Of a DNA stretch of 64,000 bases, positions 19,927 to 28,618 are shown piece by piece. The DNA lies in NCBI GenBank assembly GCA_965116445.1, contig OZ220688.1, positions 4,030,001-4,094,000 of the forward strand. Reading direction: 5' to 3'. The number at the start of each line of letters is the position of its first letter. The stretch's first letter is position 1. Position numbers and translations under genes: made by a program. The notes below the pieces were generated by a model that was given only the letters and a program-made list of their open reading frames with translations, was not told where the DNA came from and ran no database searches. The DNA comes from Multivorans sp965116445. Lineage in GTDB: Bacteria > Acidobacteriota > Thermoanaerobaculia > Multivoradales > Multivoraceae.

Positions 19927-22020
19927 TCAGTCCTCGTGCGCCACCAGCAGGGCGTCGAACCCGGCCTGGTCCAGCACATCCACTCCCAACTGCTCGGCCT
20001 TCCTGAGCTTCGAACCCGCCTTCTCGCCCGCGACGAGATAGTCCGTCCGGCCGCTGACGGAGCCGGTGACCTTGCCGCCGAGCGCCTCGATCCGGGCCGC
20101 GGCTTCGTTGCGTGTCGTCCCGGCCAGCGAGCCGGTAAGGACGAAGACCTTGCCCTCGAGCGGCCGGTCGCCGGCATCCTCCCCGGTCGACTCCTCCTCG
20201 AACTGAAGGCCCTGCTCGCGCAGACGGTCCAGGAGCCGCCGGTTCCGTTCCGAGTCGAAGAACGCCCGGACCGACTCGGCGATCCGGTCGCCGATCTCGT
20301 CGACCTCCTCGAGTTCCTCGACGGTCGCGGCGAGGAGACCGTCGACGCTGCCGAAGCGACGCGCGAGCAGCGAGGCCGTGCTGTCGCCGACGAAGCGGAT
20401 GCCCAGGGCGTAGATCAGCCGGCTGAGGGAACGCTGCTTCGATTCCTCCAGACTGGCAACCGTTCGGGCCGCCGCCTTCTCGCCCAGCCGGGCGTCGTTC
20501 GTCTTCTTCAGATCCGCGAGCTTCTCCACCGTCAAGCCGTAGAGGTCGGCCGGATCGGCAACCAGGCCGCCCTCTACCAGCGCGCCGACCAGCCGGTCGC
20601 CCAGCCCCAGGATGTCCATCGCGTTGCGGGACGCGAAGTGGCGGATCCTCTCGCGGACGACGGCGGGGCAGGCGGCGTTGACGCAGCGAAGCAGCGCCTC
20701 CTCCTCCGGCTGGTACAGCTTCTCGGCGCACACCGGGCAATGCCCGGGCGGCTCGAACGGCTTCGACTCCGGACCCCGCCGCTCCTGGATCACCGTCACT
20801 ACCTTGGGGATGATGTCGCCGCCCTTTTCGATCACGACCGCGTCGCCGACCCGCACGTCCTTGCGGGCCAGGTCCTCGTAGTTGTGGAGCGTGGCGCGCT
20901 TGACCGTCGTGCCGGCGACCAGTACCGGCTCGAGTTCGGCGACCGGGGTCACGGCGCCGGTGCGGCCGACCTGGGCGTTGATCTCCCGCACGACCGTCTC
21001 GGCCTGCTCGGCCTCGAACTTGAACGCCACTGCCCAGCGCGGCGCCTTCGCGGTGGCGCCGAGCCGGTCGCGGAGCTCAGGGTCATCGACCTTGACGACG
21101 ACGCCGTCGATCTCGAAGTCCAGCTCGCCGCGCTTCTGCTGCCACTCGTCGCAGTAGGCGACGACCTCCTTCAGGCTGGCGCAGCGCCGCCATGAATCGG
21201 CGACCGGCAGGCCAAGGTCGGCCAGGGCGGCGAGACTCTCGCCGTGCGAGCGGCGCCCCTCCTCGGCATCGGCGCCGGCGGGCGGAACCCACTCGTAGCA
21301 GGCCAGGTCCAGCCGCCTGCGCGCGACATCCCGGCTGTCAAGCAGGCGGACCGTGCCGGCGGTCGTGTTGCGGGGGTTCGCGTACAGCTCCTGGCCGGCC
21401 GCGGCGCGCTCCTCGTTGAGAGCGGCGAACACGCTCCGTCGCATGTAGGTCTCCGCCCGCACGAGCAGCCGCGGCGGCGCTCCCGCCGGCAGCCGCAACG
21501 GCAGCGAGCGGATCGTTCGCGCGTTGACCGTCACGAGATCCCCGACCCGGCCGTTCCCCCGGGTCGCGGCCTGGGTGAGCACGCCGTCCTCGTAGAGCAG
21601 CGACAGCGAGACGCCGTCGACCTTGAGTTCGCAGATGAACTCGATGTCCGTCGTGTGCTGGCGGCCGGCATCCGGCTCGCTGCCGGTATCGGGTCGGGTA
21701 GCGCGATCGGGCAGCAGCCGGGTCAGTCGCCCGAACCACTCCTCGAGTTCCTCGTGGTCGTACGTGTTGTCGAGCGACAGCATCGGCGGCGCGTGCTCGA
21801 CCTGCTCGAAGCCCTCCGTCGGCTCGCCGCCGACTCGCTGGGTCGGGCTGTCGGCCGTCCGGAGCTCCGGGTGCTCCTCCTCGATCGCCGCAAGCTCCGC
21901 CATCAGCCGGTCGAACTCCCGATCGCTGATCTCGGGCTTCGCGTCCCGGTAGTAGAGCCGCTCGTGGCGCTGCAGTTCCTCGCGCAGGGTCGCGGCCCGG
22001 GCTTCGGAGGAGTCCGTCAT
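19927..22020 (-). CDS. ligA: NAD-dependent DNA ligase
   Basis: 697 residues from the ATG at 22020 (an in-frame ATG at 22053 would add 11). Seals nicks in replication and repair. Domains in order: Ia (LYYRDAKPEISDREFDRL), adenylation domain with catalytic Lys in CELKVDGVSLSLLYEDG, OB fold, four-Cys zinc finger (CPVCAEKLYQ and CVNAAC), helix-hairpin-helix region, and BRCT at the C-terminus (KVFVLTGSLAGTTRNEAAA). A segment of about 20 residues (around TRPDTGSEPDAGRQHTTD) just before the adenylation Lys looks like extra sequence; its DNA contains GGCCGGCATCCGGC, the 3' end of the dispersed repeat, so it may be a worn copy. Confidence 0.96.
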   Translation of the reverse strand: MTDSSEARAATLREELQRHERLYYRDAKPEISDREFDRLMAELAAIEEEHPELRTADSPTQRVGGEPTEGFEQVEHAPPMLSLDNTYDHEELEEWFGRLTRLLPDRATRPDTGSEPDAGRQHTTDIEFICELKVDGVSLSLLYEDGVLTQAATRGNGRVGDLVTVNARTIRSLPLRLPAGAPPRLLVRAETYMRRSVFAALNEERAAAGQELYANPRNTTAGTVRLLDSRDVARRRLDLACYEWVPPAGADAEEGRRSHGESLAALADLGLPVADSWRRCASLKEVVAYCDEWQQKRGELDFEIDGVVVKVDDPELRDRLGATAKAPRWAVAFKFEAEQAETVVREINAQVGRTGAVTPVAELEPVLVAGTTVKRATLHNYEDLARKDVRVGDAVVIEKGGDIIPKVVTVIQERRGPESKPFEPPGHCPVCAEKLYQPEEEALLRCVNAACPAVVRERIRHFASRNAMDILGLGDRLVGALVEGGLVADPADLYGLTVEKLADLKKTNDARLGEKAAARTVASLEESKQRSLSRLIYALGIRFVGDSTASLLARRFGSVDGLLAATVEELEEVDEIGDRIAESVRAFFDSERNRRLLDRLREQGLQFEEESTGEDAGDRPLEGKVFVLTGSLAGTTRNEAAARIEALGGKVTGSVSGRTDYLVAGEKAGSKLRKAEQLGVDVLDQAGFDALLVAHED

Positions 22021-22081
22021 CGGCGACGTTCTGGCGCGTTCTTGGGGCCGCACTGTCCGGTCTGCGCCCTTGGTCGGCGGA

Positions 22082-22864
22082 CTACCGTTCCGCGGCCGCC
22101 GCCAACTTGGGCTCGTTGACTGCTAGCGGTTCAAAATCCGGCGCCGTCATCGGCTGGTGGTGCCGCCATTTTCCCGTCATTTCGATGAGCACGCGTTGTC
22201 GGGAGGGTGCCGGTTGCGGGTTCACGCGCACGACCGTCGCGCTGTACTCACTGGGAGCCTCCGCAACCGCCAAGGTCAGATCCGGAACCAGGTAGCGCGG
22301 CGCCCAACCCAACACGAGATAGTCGCTCGTCTGAACTTGAACCGCGACGCGAGTGACGGGGTTGGTCAGTTCCAGCGCGATGGTCAGCTCGTCACCCGGC
22401 CGGAGGGACTCCAGGCGGTCCTCGGCTACTCCAGAGACATGCCGCCACCCGTGAAGGAAGAACCGGCAGGCGAAGGAGCCGTCCTGTTGCTTGTCGATCT
22501 TCGGGAACACCTCGTAGGAGTCGGTTACCCTGTTGCCACCGTTCACGGAGAGGATTTCGATGGGATCCACGGTTCCTTGGGGGAGTCCGAGGTTCTCCAG
22601 ATAGACCTCGAAGTCAGGGCGGCGCGGCGTGAGGACGCGGTTCGTGAACAGCGACCACAGCCTGTCTGTCCAGTAGTCCTGGTTCAGATTGGGAAACTCC
22701 GTGATCAGCCGGAAGTCCCCTTCCTCCTGCGCACGTTCCGCACCTGCGGTGTAGCGAAACCGGTAGCGAGACCGGGCGACGTCCGCATCGAGTCGCCCGA
22801 TCGGAAACCACTGCCGGCTGGCGTTCTGTGCCTGCCATGCAAGAAACAGGGTCTTCTCGCTCAT
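22082..22864 (-). CDS. HIRAN-like domain protein
   Basis: 260 residues. The N-terminal part (LAWQAQNASRQWFPIGRLD, WSLFTNRVLTPRRPDF) and the C-terminal part (LRPGDELTIALELTNPVTRV, LGWAPRYLVPDL) resemble proteins carrying a HIRAN domain that occur beside HipA-like genes. HIRAN is a proposed DNA-end or stalled-fork binding module. No signal peptide. The ATG overlaps the stop of an upstream open frame (22861-22863), so it was once the second gene of a coupled pair. The assignment rests on remembered pattern only and is moderate. Confidence 0.55.
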   Translation of the reverse strand: MSEKTLFLAWQAQNASRQWFPIGRLDADVARSRYRFRYTAGAERAQEEGDFRLITEFPNLNQDYWTDRLWSLFTNRVLTPRRPDFEVYLENLGLPQGTVDPIEILSVNGGNRVTDSYEVFPKIDKQQDGSFACRFFLHGWRHVSGVAEDRLESLRPGDELTIALELTNPVTRVAVQVQTSDYLVLGWAPRYLVPDLTLAVAEAPSEYSATVVRVNPQPAPSRQRVLIEMTGKWRHHQPMTAPDFEPLAVNEPKLAAAAER

Positions 22865-23010
22865 GAGTCGATCCTCCGGAGCTGTTCGATACTAGTCTCC
22901 ATGAGCTTGCAGGCGAAGTCACGGGCTGGCGAGCTCATCCAGCCTTCCGGAACGCGGCCGACCAGTTCCCGCAGGTTCTTGCCGCTGAGCCGATCAATGC
23001 CGCCCCACCT
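22861..23010 (-). pseudogene. 3' remnant of a gene coupled to the HIRAN-like gene
   Basis: About 50 codons in one frame (IDRLSGKNLRELVGRVPEGW, then ARDFACKLMETSIEQLRRI) end in TGA overlapping the next ATG. The overlap and protein-like composition suggest the C-terminus of a lost partner, possibly a HipA-like kinase, but no motif proves it. The rest is replaced by the divergent ABC exporter gene starting at 23034. Confidence 0.35.
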
Positions 23011-23033
23011 CCGCCGCAGTATGCTGCCAACCC

Positions 23034-24932
23034 ATGGAGTTGGTCGGCTTCTTCCTCCCCTACGTCCGCCGATACATCCACTGGGGACTGCTGGCCCTGG
23101 CGGGGATCGTGGTCTTCGGCGTCGCCACCCTGGCCTTCGTCGGGCTGATCAACCCGATGTTCGAGGAGGTCCTGCTCGCCACGGAGGACGAAATCCAGGA
23201 GGTCCGGATCGGCGGTCTGGGCGGCGACGGCGACGAAGAGGACGGCGGGGCGGTGGCGCGCCTGTTTGAGCCCGTGGAGAGCTTTACCGCGGGCCTGAGA
23301 GCGGCCGCCGCCAATCTCTACGACGTTTCGAAGCGGTGGGCCGGTATCGAGGGCCGGAGCGAGGTGTTCTTCGCCCCGGCTCTGATGGTGCTCGTCCTGC
23401 TGCTGCGCAGCCTGATGGCCTTCCTCTCGGGCTACTCGTTCCAGCGCGCCGGGCTCGGCATCACGACGGATATCCGCAACGACCTCTACCGCCACATCAT
23501 CCACCAGTCGAGCCGGTTCCATCAGCGCTACACCTCGGGCGAGCTCTACAGCCGGGTGGTCAGCGATGTCGCCAAGCTCCAGAACGCGGTTGCGGCGCGG
23601 CTCTTCGACATCTTCATGTCGATCGTGATGCTCCTGTTCTTCGGCGTGACGTTGCTCACGATTCACTTCACCCTGGCGGTCGTGTCGCTGTTCGCGGTGC
23701 CGCTGTTCGGCTACCTGCTGCTCCGCTTCGGCAAGGGGATGCGGAAGGTCACCCACCGCAGCCAGGAGCGGATGGCCGACCTCTCCGGCCTCCTGACGGA
23801 GGGCATCCGCGGCAACCGGGTGGTCAAGGCGTTCGGCATGGAGGAGTTCGAGTGCGGCCGGTTCGAGCGGGCCACTCGCGGCCACCTGCTCGCCAACCTG
23901 CGGGCGCAGTTCCTGTCGACCCTTTCGAGCCCCGTGATCGAGTCGACCGCGGCGTTCGGCGGCGCCGTCCTGATCGTCTCCGCCGGCCTGATGATCCGGG
24001 ACGGACGCCTGACGTTCCAGGGATTCATGCAGTTCCTCGTTGTGCTCCTGATGATGTACGACCCGATCCGCAAGCTGAACAAGGTCAACCTGGTGCTGCA
24101 GGAGGCGGTGGCGTGCAGCCACCGGATTCACGGACTGATGCAGGTCGAGAGCGAGATCGTCGACAGGCCCTCCGCGCCGCCGGTCTCAGGCCTCGAACAG
24201 GGAGTCCGCTTCGACAAGGTCTCCTTCGACTACGAAGAGACGGGGCACGGCAAGTCCGTCCTCACCGGCATCGACCTCGACCTGCGTCGCGGCGAGGTGG
24301 TCGCGCTCGTCGGCCCCTCCGGCGCCGGCAAGTCGACCCTGGTCAACCTGCTGCCCCGCTTCTTCGATCCCGTCTCCGGCGGGGTGCTGATCGACGATAC
24401 GGACATCCGCGACCTGCCGCTTGAGAACCTGCGCTCCCTGATCGGCATCGTGACCCAGGAAACGGTGCTGTTCAACGACTCGGTGCGCAACAACATCGCC
24501 TACGGCCGCGACGATCTGCCTCTGGAGCAGGTGCGGATGGCGGCCGCCGCCGCCTACGCGGACGACTTCATCATGGCGATGCCCGAGGGCTACGACACGG
24601 TGATCGGCGAAGGTGGGCAGAACCTCTCCGGCGGCCAGCGTCAGAGACTCGCGATCGCCCGGGCGCTGCTCAAGAACGCCCCGATCCTGATCCTCGACGA
24701 GGCGACCTCCCACCTCGACACGGAGTCGGAGGTCGTCGTGCAGCGGGCGATCTACAACCTGATGGAGGGGCGCACCGCACTCGTCATCGCCCACCGGCTC
24801 TCCACCGTCGTGCGCGCCGACCGGATCGTCGTCCTGGACCGCGGCGCCGTCGTCGAGGAAGGCACCCACGAACAACTGCTCGAGTTGGGCGGTGCCTACA
24901 AGCGCCTCTACGACCTGCAGTTCCATGGCTGA
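23034..24932 (+). CDS. ABC exporter, MsbA-like
   Basis: 632 residues: a fused membrane and ATPase half-transporter. Six membrane helices (about 1-330) with an unusually long acidic loop after helix 1 (GDGDEEDGGAVARLF). The nucleotide-binding domain has Walker A GPSGAGKSTLVNLLPRFFDP, signature LSGGQRQRLAIARALLK, Walker B ILILDEATSHLD and the switch His in VIAHRLSTV. The closest general type is the lipid A/multidrug exporter family; substrate cannot be named from sequence. It would work as a homodimer in the inner membrane. A tandem repeat array starts 22 bases after the stop. Confidence 0.88.
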   Translation: MELVGFFLPYVRRYIHWGLLALAGIVVFGVATLAFVGLINPMFEEVLLATEDEIQEVRIGGLGGDGDEEDGGAVARLFEPVESFTAGLRAAAANLYDVSKRWAGIEGRSEVFFAPALMVLVLLLRSLMAFLSGYSFQRAGLGITTDIRNDLYRHIIHQSSRFHQRYTSGELYSRVVSDVAKLQNAVAARLFDIFMSIVMLLFFGVTLLTIHFTLAVVSLFAVPLFGYLLLRFGKGMRKVTHRSQERMADLSGLLTEGIRGNRVVKAFGMEEFECGRFERATRGHLLANLRAQFLSTLSSPVIESTAAFGGAVLIVSAGLMIRDGRLTFQGFMQFLVVLLMMYDPIRKLNKVNLVLQEAVACSHRIHGLMQVESEIVDRPSAPPVSGLEQGVRFDKVSFDYEETGHGKSVLTGIDLDLRRGEVVALVGPSGAGKSTLVNLLPRFFDPVSGGVLIDDTDIRDLPLENLRSLIGIVTQETVLFNDSVRNNIAYGRDDLPLEQVRMAAAAAYADDFIMAMPEGYDTVIGEGGQNLSGGQRQRLAIARALLKNAPILILDEATSHLDTESEVVVQRAIYNLMEGRTALVIAHRLSTVVRADRIVVLDRGAVVEEGTHEQLLELGGAYKRLYDLQFHG

Positions 24933-24954
24933 CACAGACGCCGCATCACAGGGT

Positions 24955-25071
24955 GCGCCGGCGTCCCCGCCGGCAACTGGCCGCCCACTGGGTGCGCCGG
25001 CGTCCCCGCCGGCAACTGGCCGCCCACTGGGTGCGCCGGCGTCCCCGCCGGCAACTGGCCGCCCACTGGGT
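24955..25071 (+). repeat. three tandem 39-bp units of the dispersed repeat
   Basis: Exact threefold repeat at 24955-24993, 24994-25032 and 25033-25071. Each unit carries the stem GCCGGC-GTCCCC-GCCGGC and ends in CCACTGGGT, so each unit boundary recreates the site in which the IS sits. The first IS copy is inserted directly after the last unit. Confidence 0.95.
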
Positions 25072-25157
25072 AATGGGATGGTCCGCCCCGCACCCTTACG
25101 GCCTCTCGTTGGGGCCAGAATGGTGTTTTCTTCCGAACAACAAGGAGGAGGCGGACC

Positions 25158-26219
25158 GTGAAGGAGGTTACTCGAGTCGGTATCGATCTGGGCAAGCATG
25201 TGTACCAGGTGTGCGGGATGGACGCGTCGGGCGCGGTGGTGTTTCAGCGTCAGTTGAAGGCACCGCGGCTGATGGAGTTGATGTCGCGGCTCAAGCCGTG
25301 CCTGGTGGGGATGGAGGCGAGCTGCGGCGCGCACCACTGGGTGGAGAAGCTGAGGGATCTGGGCCACGACGTGCGGATGATGAGTCCGCAGTTTGTCCGT
25401 CCGTACGTGAAGTCGAACAAGAGCGACTACCACGACGCGGAGGCGATCTGCGAGGCGGTGTCGCGTCCGACGATGCGTTTCGTGCCTTACAAGACGAAGG
25501 AGCGCCGGGCGCTGCAGCAGATCCACCGAAGTCGGGAGACGATGGTTGGTGTGCGCACGCAGTTGGCGAACCAGTTACGTGGTTTTCTGCGGGAGTACGG
25601 GATCGTGCTGCCTCAGGGTCTGGCGGTGATCAAGCGGGAGGTGCCTGCGATCGCGTCGGACCCGGAGCGGGCCCTGCCGGGCGACTTTCGGGCTCTCTTG
25701 TGCATGCAGCACCAGGCGCTGATGCAGGTCGACGATCAGGTGGCGGATCTGACGGCGATGCTGGAGCGGGAGTCGAAGGAGAACCCCCTGTCCGAGCGTT
25801 TGATGTCGATCCCGGGGATCGGTCCGATGGTGTCGACGGCGCTGGTGGCGTCGGTCGGCTCGGGCTGGGCCTTCAGCAGCGGCCGTCAGATGTCGGCGTT
25901 TCTCGGGCTGGTGCCTCGTCAGGCATCGACCGGCGGGCACACGAGGCTGTTGGGGATCAGCAAACGCGGGGACCGCTACATGCGGGCGCTTCTGATCCAC
26001 GGTGCGCGGGCGGTGCTGCGCACAGCCCACAAGGGCGAGCGGACGCGGCTCAAGGAATGGGCTCTGGACGTCAAGCGGCGCCGGGGGGCGAACGTCGCCA
26101 CGGTGGCCGTGGCCAACAAGCTGGCTCGAATCGCCTGGGCGGTGCTGCGACACGACGAACGCTACAGCGACGAACGCCATGTCGGCGGTCGAGCAAGGGA
26201 CTCACGGGCCGCGGCGTAG
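25158..26219 (+). CDS. IS110-family transposase
   Basis: 353 residues from a GTG preceded by AGGAGG. The N-terminal RuvC-like domain shows the four acidic residues of the DEDD type: D10 in VGIDLGKHVY, E53 in GMEASCGAHHW, D90 and D93 in SDYHDAEAICEA. The C-terminal Transposase_20 domain has IPGIGPMVSTALVASVG and the catalytic-serine region RQASTGGHTRLLGISKRGD (Ser about 256). Intact and, over the translated length, identical to the second copy at 55852, so recently active. Such recombinases are steered by a structured RNA. Confidence 0.97.
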   Translation: MKEVTRVGIDLGKHVYQVCGMDASGAVVFQRQLKAPRLMELMSRLKPCLVGMEASCGAHHWVEKLRDLGHDVRMMSPQFVRPYVKSNKSDYHDAEAICEAVSRPTMRFVPYKTKERRALQQIHRSRETMVGVRTQLANQLRGFLREYGIVLPQGLAVIKREVPAIASDPERALPGDFRALLCMQHQALMQVDDQVADLTAMLERESKENPLSERLMSIPGIGPMVSTALVASVGSGWAFSSGRQMSAFLGLVPRQASTGGHTRLLGISKRGDRYMRALLIHGARAVLRTAHKGERTRLKEWALDVKRRRGANVATVAVANKLARIAWAVLRHDERYSDERHVGGRARDSRAAA

Positions 26220-26496
26220 ACGGCTCGGGGAACAGCGAACCAACGATAGGAGAATCGCCCCACCAAGCAGTTTGCGGGGACTCATTCGAGCGATGGCGAA
26301 ACAGGTCGGACCGGCGCGTTGAGAAGCCTGAGTCGGCGCAGGGCCCATCAAGAGGCCGTCTGGGTGTGAAGAGGCCGACGCGCGCGTATTCCATCGGGGC
26401 CAGGGAGCTCTCTCTCAGAGACTCCCACCAACAGGCCGAATACATGCAAGCAACTGCACCTACCTCGCCAGAAACCCGGAAAGAGCCCTTGCACAA
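26220..26496 (+). ncRNA. candidate guide (bridge/seek) RNA region of the IS
   Basis: Non-coding 3' part of the IS. It contains CTGGGTG (26360-26366), the same as the left half of the target, and GGCGCA (26335-26340), complementary to the right half TGCGCC. These two lie 19 bases apart. Further on, ATACATGC (26440-26447) equals the right IS end running into the target, and CCATC (26391-26395) is complementary to GATGG near the left IS end. This is the pattern expected of target- and donor-binding loops. The exact RNA ends, strand and fold are not determined. Confidence 0.45.
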
Positions 26497-26514
26497 GCGG
26501 GGCGGACCATACAT

Positions 26515-26565
26515 GCGCCGGCGTCCCCGCCGGCTTCCGAGAAAGACGCGCCGCGAAGCGGCGAC
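26515..26565 (+). repeat. right part of the repeat interrupted by IS copy 1
   Basis: GCGCCGGC-GTCCCC-GCCGGC then the tail hairpin GCCGC-GAA-GCGGC. It completes the 25065-25071 half on the other side of the IS. Confidence 0.9.
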
Positions 26566-26572
26566 GATCACC

Positions 26573-28249
26573 GTGCCGGCAACTGACGTCAGCCACCATC
26601 CCGAGACCCTGCTGGAGGCGCTGCGACGCGCGGCCTCGGTGTGGCCCGACCGCGGCATCACCCTGATCGACAGCCGCGGCCGGGTCGAGGGCCGGCGCAC
26701 CTGGCCCTTCCTGCTGGACCAGATCGATGCCGCCGCCGGCCGACTCGTCACCCTCGGCGTCCGTCCCGGCGACCGCGTCCTGGTGTGCCTGCCCACCTCG
26801 TGGCCCTGGTTCGAAGTCTGGTTCGGCGCGGTGCGCCTCGGCGCGCTGCCGGCGGCGGTCGCGCCGCCGCGGGCGCTCGGCTCGCCCCGCAACCAGATCG
26901 AGAAGGCGCTAGCGGTGAACGAGCTGCTCGATGCCCGCTACATGGTGTGTACGGATGCCGTCAGCGATCAGGTCCTGGAGATCGCTTCCGCCGGGCCGGC
27001 GGGAGGGCCGCGACCGAACCTGCTCTCGCAGTCCGCCGTGGCCGCGACGAGCCCGTCGCCGGTACCGGCCACGCGGCCGCCGCGCGGCGACGATCCGGCC
27101 TTCCTCCAGATGACCAGCGGTTCCACCGGTCACCAGCGGGCGGTGGTCGTGGGCCACGCGGCGGCCACCTGGAGCGCCCGCGCCAGCATGGAGGCGGTGG
27201 CCATCCCGCGCGGCGGGCAGCTCATGGACGCCCTCGTCGGGTGGCTGCCGCTCTACCACGACATGGGGCTGGGCGGCTGCCTGCTCGGTTCCCTGCTCAC
27301 CGGAGCCGACCTGATCATGCTCAACCCGCGCGCCTTCCTGGCCCGGCCCTGGGTGTGGCTGGAGCAGTTCAGGCGGACGAAGACGGCGATGTCGGCGGCC
27401 CCGAACTTCTCCTTCCGCCAGTGCGTCGAACGGGTCGGCGCGGACCGCCTCGAGACGCTCGACCTGAGCGGCTGGCGCGACGTGTGCAGCGGTTCCGAGT
27501 TGGTCCGGCAAGAGACGATGTCGGAGTTCAGCCGCCATTTCGAACGCGCGGGCCTCGATCCGGGCGCGTTGCGCGCCGCCTACGGCATGGCCGAGAACAC
27601 CCTGCTCATCTCGATCAGCCAGACCGTCGACGGCCTGCACACCGCGGCGCCGTCCGGCGGCGGTCCCGAGGTCACGTCGAACGGCCCGCCGATGGACCGC
27701 ACCCGGATCGAGATCGCGGCACCCGACGGGCGCGCCCTGCCGGCGGGCGAAGTCGGAGAGATCCGGCTGCGGTCGCCCTCGACCATGCTGGGCTACTGGA
27801 ACGACCCCGGAGCGACCGCCGAGGTGCTGCGCGACGGCTGGCTCTACACCGGCGACCTGGGTTTCCTGAGCCCTGCCGGCGAAGTCCACATCACCGGCCG
27901 TACGAAGGAGCTGCTCATCCTCGGCGGCTCGAACGTGATGCCGCACGAGATCGAGTGGGTGGCCGAGTCGGTCCTCGGCGCCGGCGGCAGGGAGCGCGCC
28001 GCCGCCTTCTCCGTCGACGCGCCGCACGGCGAGCGGGCGGTCCTCGTGATGGAGACCGGCGGCCGCGGGGACGGCGCCGCGCTGCTGCGCAGCGAAGTCG
28101 GCCGCAGCGTCGGCCGCGCCCTGGGCATCCAGCTTGCCGATCTGCTCCTCGTGCGACGCGGTAGGATTCCGCGCACCAGCAGCGGCAAGGTCCGGCGACG
28201 GGTGCTCCGCGAGCAGTACCTTCGAGGCGACCTCGCGGCCGACTTCTGA
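26573..28249 (+). CDS. fatty-acyl-AMP ligase / AMP-dependent synthetase
   Basis: 558 residues from a GTG at 26573, eight bases beyond the repeat tail. It activates a carboxylic acid as acyl-adenylate. Motifs: LQMTSGSTGHQRAVVVGH (P-loop), WLPLYHDMGLGG (typical of acyl-AMP ligases acting with carrier proteins), AYGMAENTL, and the hinge/C-terminal YTGDLGFLSPAGEVHITGR plus the Lys in IPRTSSGKVRRR. The next gene is an acyl carrier protein, so the acyl group is probably loaded on that carrier. An ATG at 26513 spans the IS/repeat junction and is in frame, but would add non-conserved residues. Confidence 0.88.
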   Translation: MPATDVSHHPETLLEALRRAASVWPDRGITLIDSRGRVEGRRTWPFLLDQIDAAAGRLVTLGVRPGDRVLVCLPTSWPWFEVWFGAVRLGALPAAVAPPRALGSPRNQIEKALAVNELLDARYMVCTDAVSDQVLEIASAGPAGGPRPNLLSQSAVAATSPSPVPATRPPRGDDPAFLQMTSGSTGHQRAVVVGHAAATWSARASMEAVAIPRGGQLMDALVGWLPLYHDMGLGGCLLGSLLTGADLIMLNPRAFLARPWVWLEQFRRTKTAMSAAPNFSFRQCVERVGADRLETLDLSGWRDVCSGSELVRQETMSEFSRHFERAGLDPGALRAAYGMAENTLLISISQTVDGLHTAAPSGGGPEVTSNGPPMDRTRIEIAAPDGRALPAGEVGEIRLRSPSTMLGYWNDPGATAEVLRDGWLYTGDLGFLSPAGEVHITGRTKELLILGGSNVMPHEIEWVAESVLGAGGRERAAAFSVDAPHGERAVLVMETGGRGDGAALLRSEVGRSVGRALGIQLADLLLVRRGRIPRTSSGKVRRRVLREQYLRGDLAADF

Positions 28250-28303
28250 CCTGGGCCCCGCTGGACCCGGCAGCCCCCGGATGGGCACAGGAACCGAAGA
28301 GCA

Positions 28304-28543
28304 GTGGACAACCGTGCAGCAGCGAGCAAGGTACTCGTCCGCGCCAGCGGCCGCAGCGAAGGCGACCTGCGCCCCGAACTCGACCTCGTGGCCGACCTCG
28401 GCATCGACTCGCCCAAGCAGCTCGAACTGCTGATCGAACTCGAAGAGGCCCTGAACGTCGAGATCAGCGACGAAGACGCCGCCGCGTTGGAGACCGTCGG
28501 CGATGTCCTCGACTACGCCGCCGGTGTCGGTGCAACTGCCTAG
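28304..28543 (+). CDS. acyl carrier protein
   Basis: 79 residues. The phosphopantetheine site is the Ser in LVADLGIDSPKQLELLIELE (usual DSL is DSP here), followed by an acidic second helix typical of carrier proteins. It lies 54 bases after the acyl-AMP ligase, and a DUF374 acyltransferase follows, so the three probably build and transfer one acyl chain. This is separate from a housekeeping fatty-acid ACP, whose usual neighbours are absent. Confidence 0.85.
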   Translation: MDNRAAASKVLVRASGRSEGDLRPELDLVADLGIDSPKQLELLIELEEALNVEISDEDAAALETVGDVLDYAAGVGATA

Positions 28544-28558
28544 GCAACGCCACGCTCC

Positions 28559-28599
28559 ACTGGGTGCGCCGGCCTTCTGGCCGGCATCCGGCGCGGCGG
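28559..28599 (+). repeat. dispersed repeat, short form
   Basis: ACTGGGTGCGCC and GCCGGCC-TTCT-GGCCGGC between the carrier protein and acyltransferase genes. Confidence 0.88.
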
Positions 28600-28618
28600 C
28601 CCGAGGTTGCACCGTCCC

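Larger units (their letters stand above)
25072..26514 (+). mobile_element. IS110-family (IS1111-like) insertion sequence, copy 1
   Basis: 1443 bases between ACTGGGT on the left and GCGCCGGC on the right, i.e. exactly inside a dispersed repeat. Boundaries come from comparing the two copies with uninterrupted repeats. A 14-base inverted repeat lies just inside the ends: ATGGTCCGCCCCGC at 25078-25091 and its complement at 26497-26510. Sub-terminal inverted repeats and no target duplication are typical of the IS1111 group. The long non-coding part is downstream of the transposase gene (295 bases), where this group carries its guide RNA. Confidence 0.93.

Noticed and set aside
24955..25071. CRISPR array
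   Set aside because: Three direct repeats with no spacers, part of the dispersed repeat family, no cas genes.
25575..26180. Minus-strand 201-codon frame inside the transposase gene (also at 56269)
   Set aside because: Shadow frame; present in both copies simply because the IS copies are the same.
24953..26572. In-frame extension of the acyl-AMP ligase through the IS
   Set aside because: It reads the repeats and the transposase gene in the wrong frame; the conserved ligase starts after 26573.
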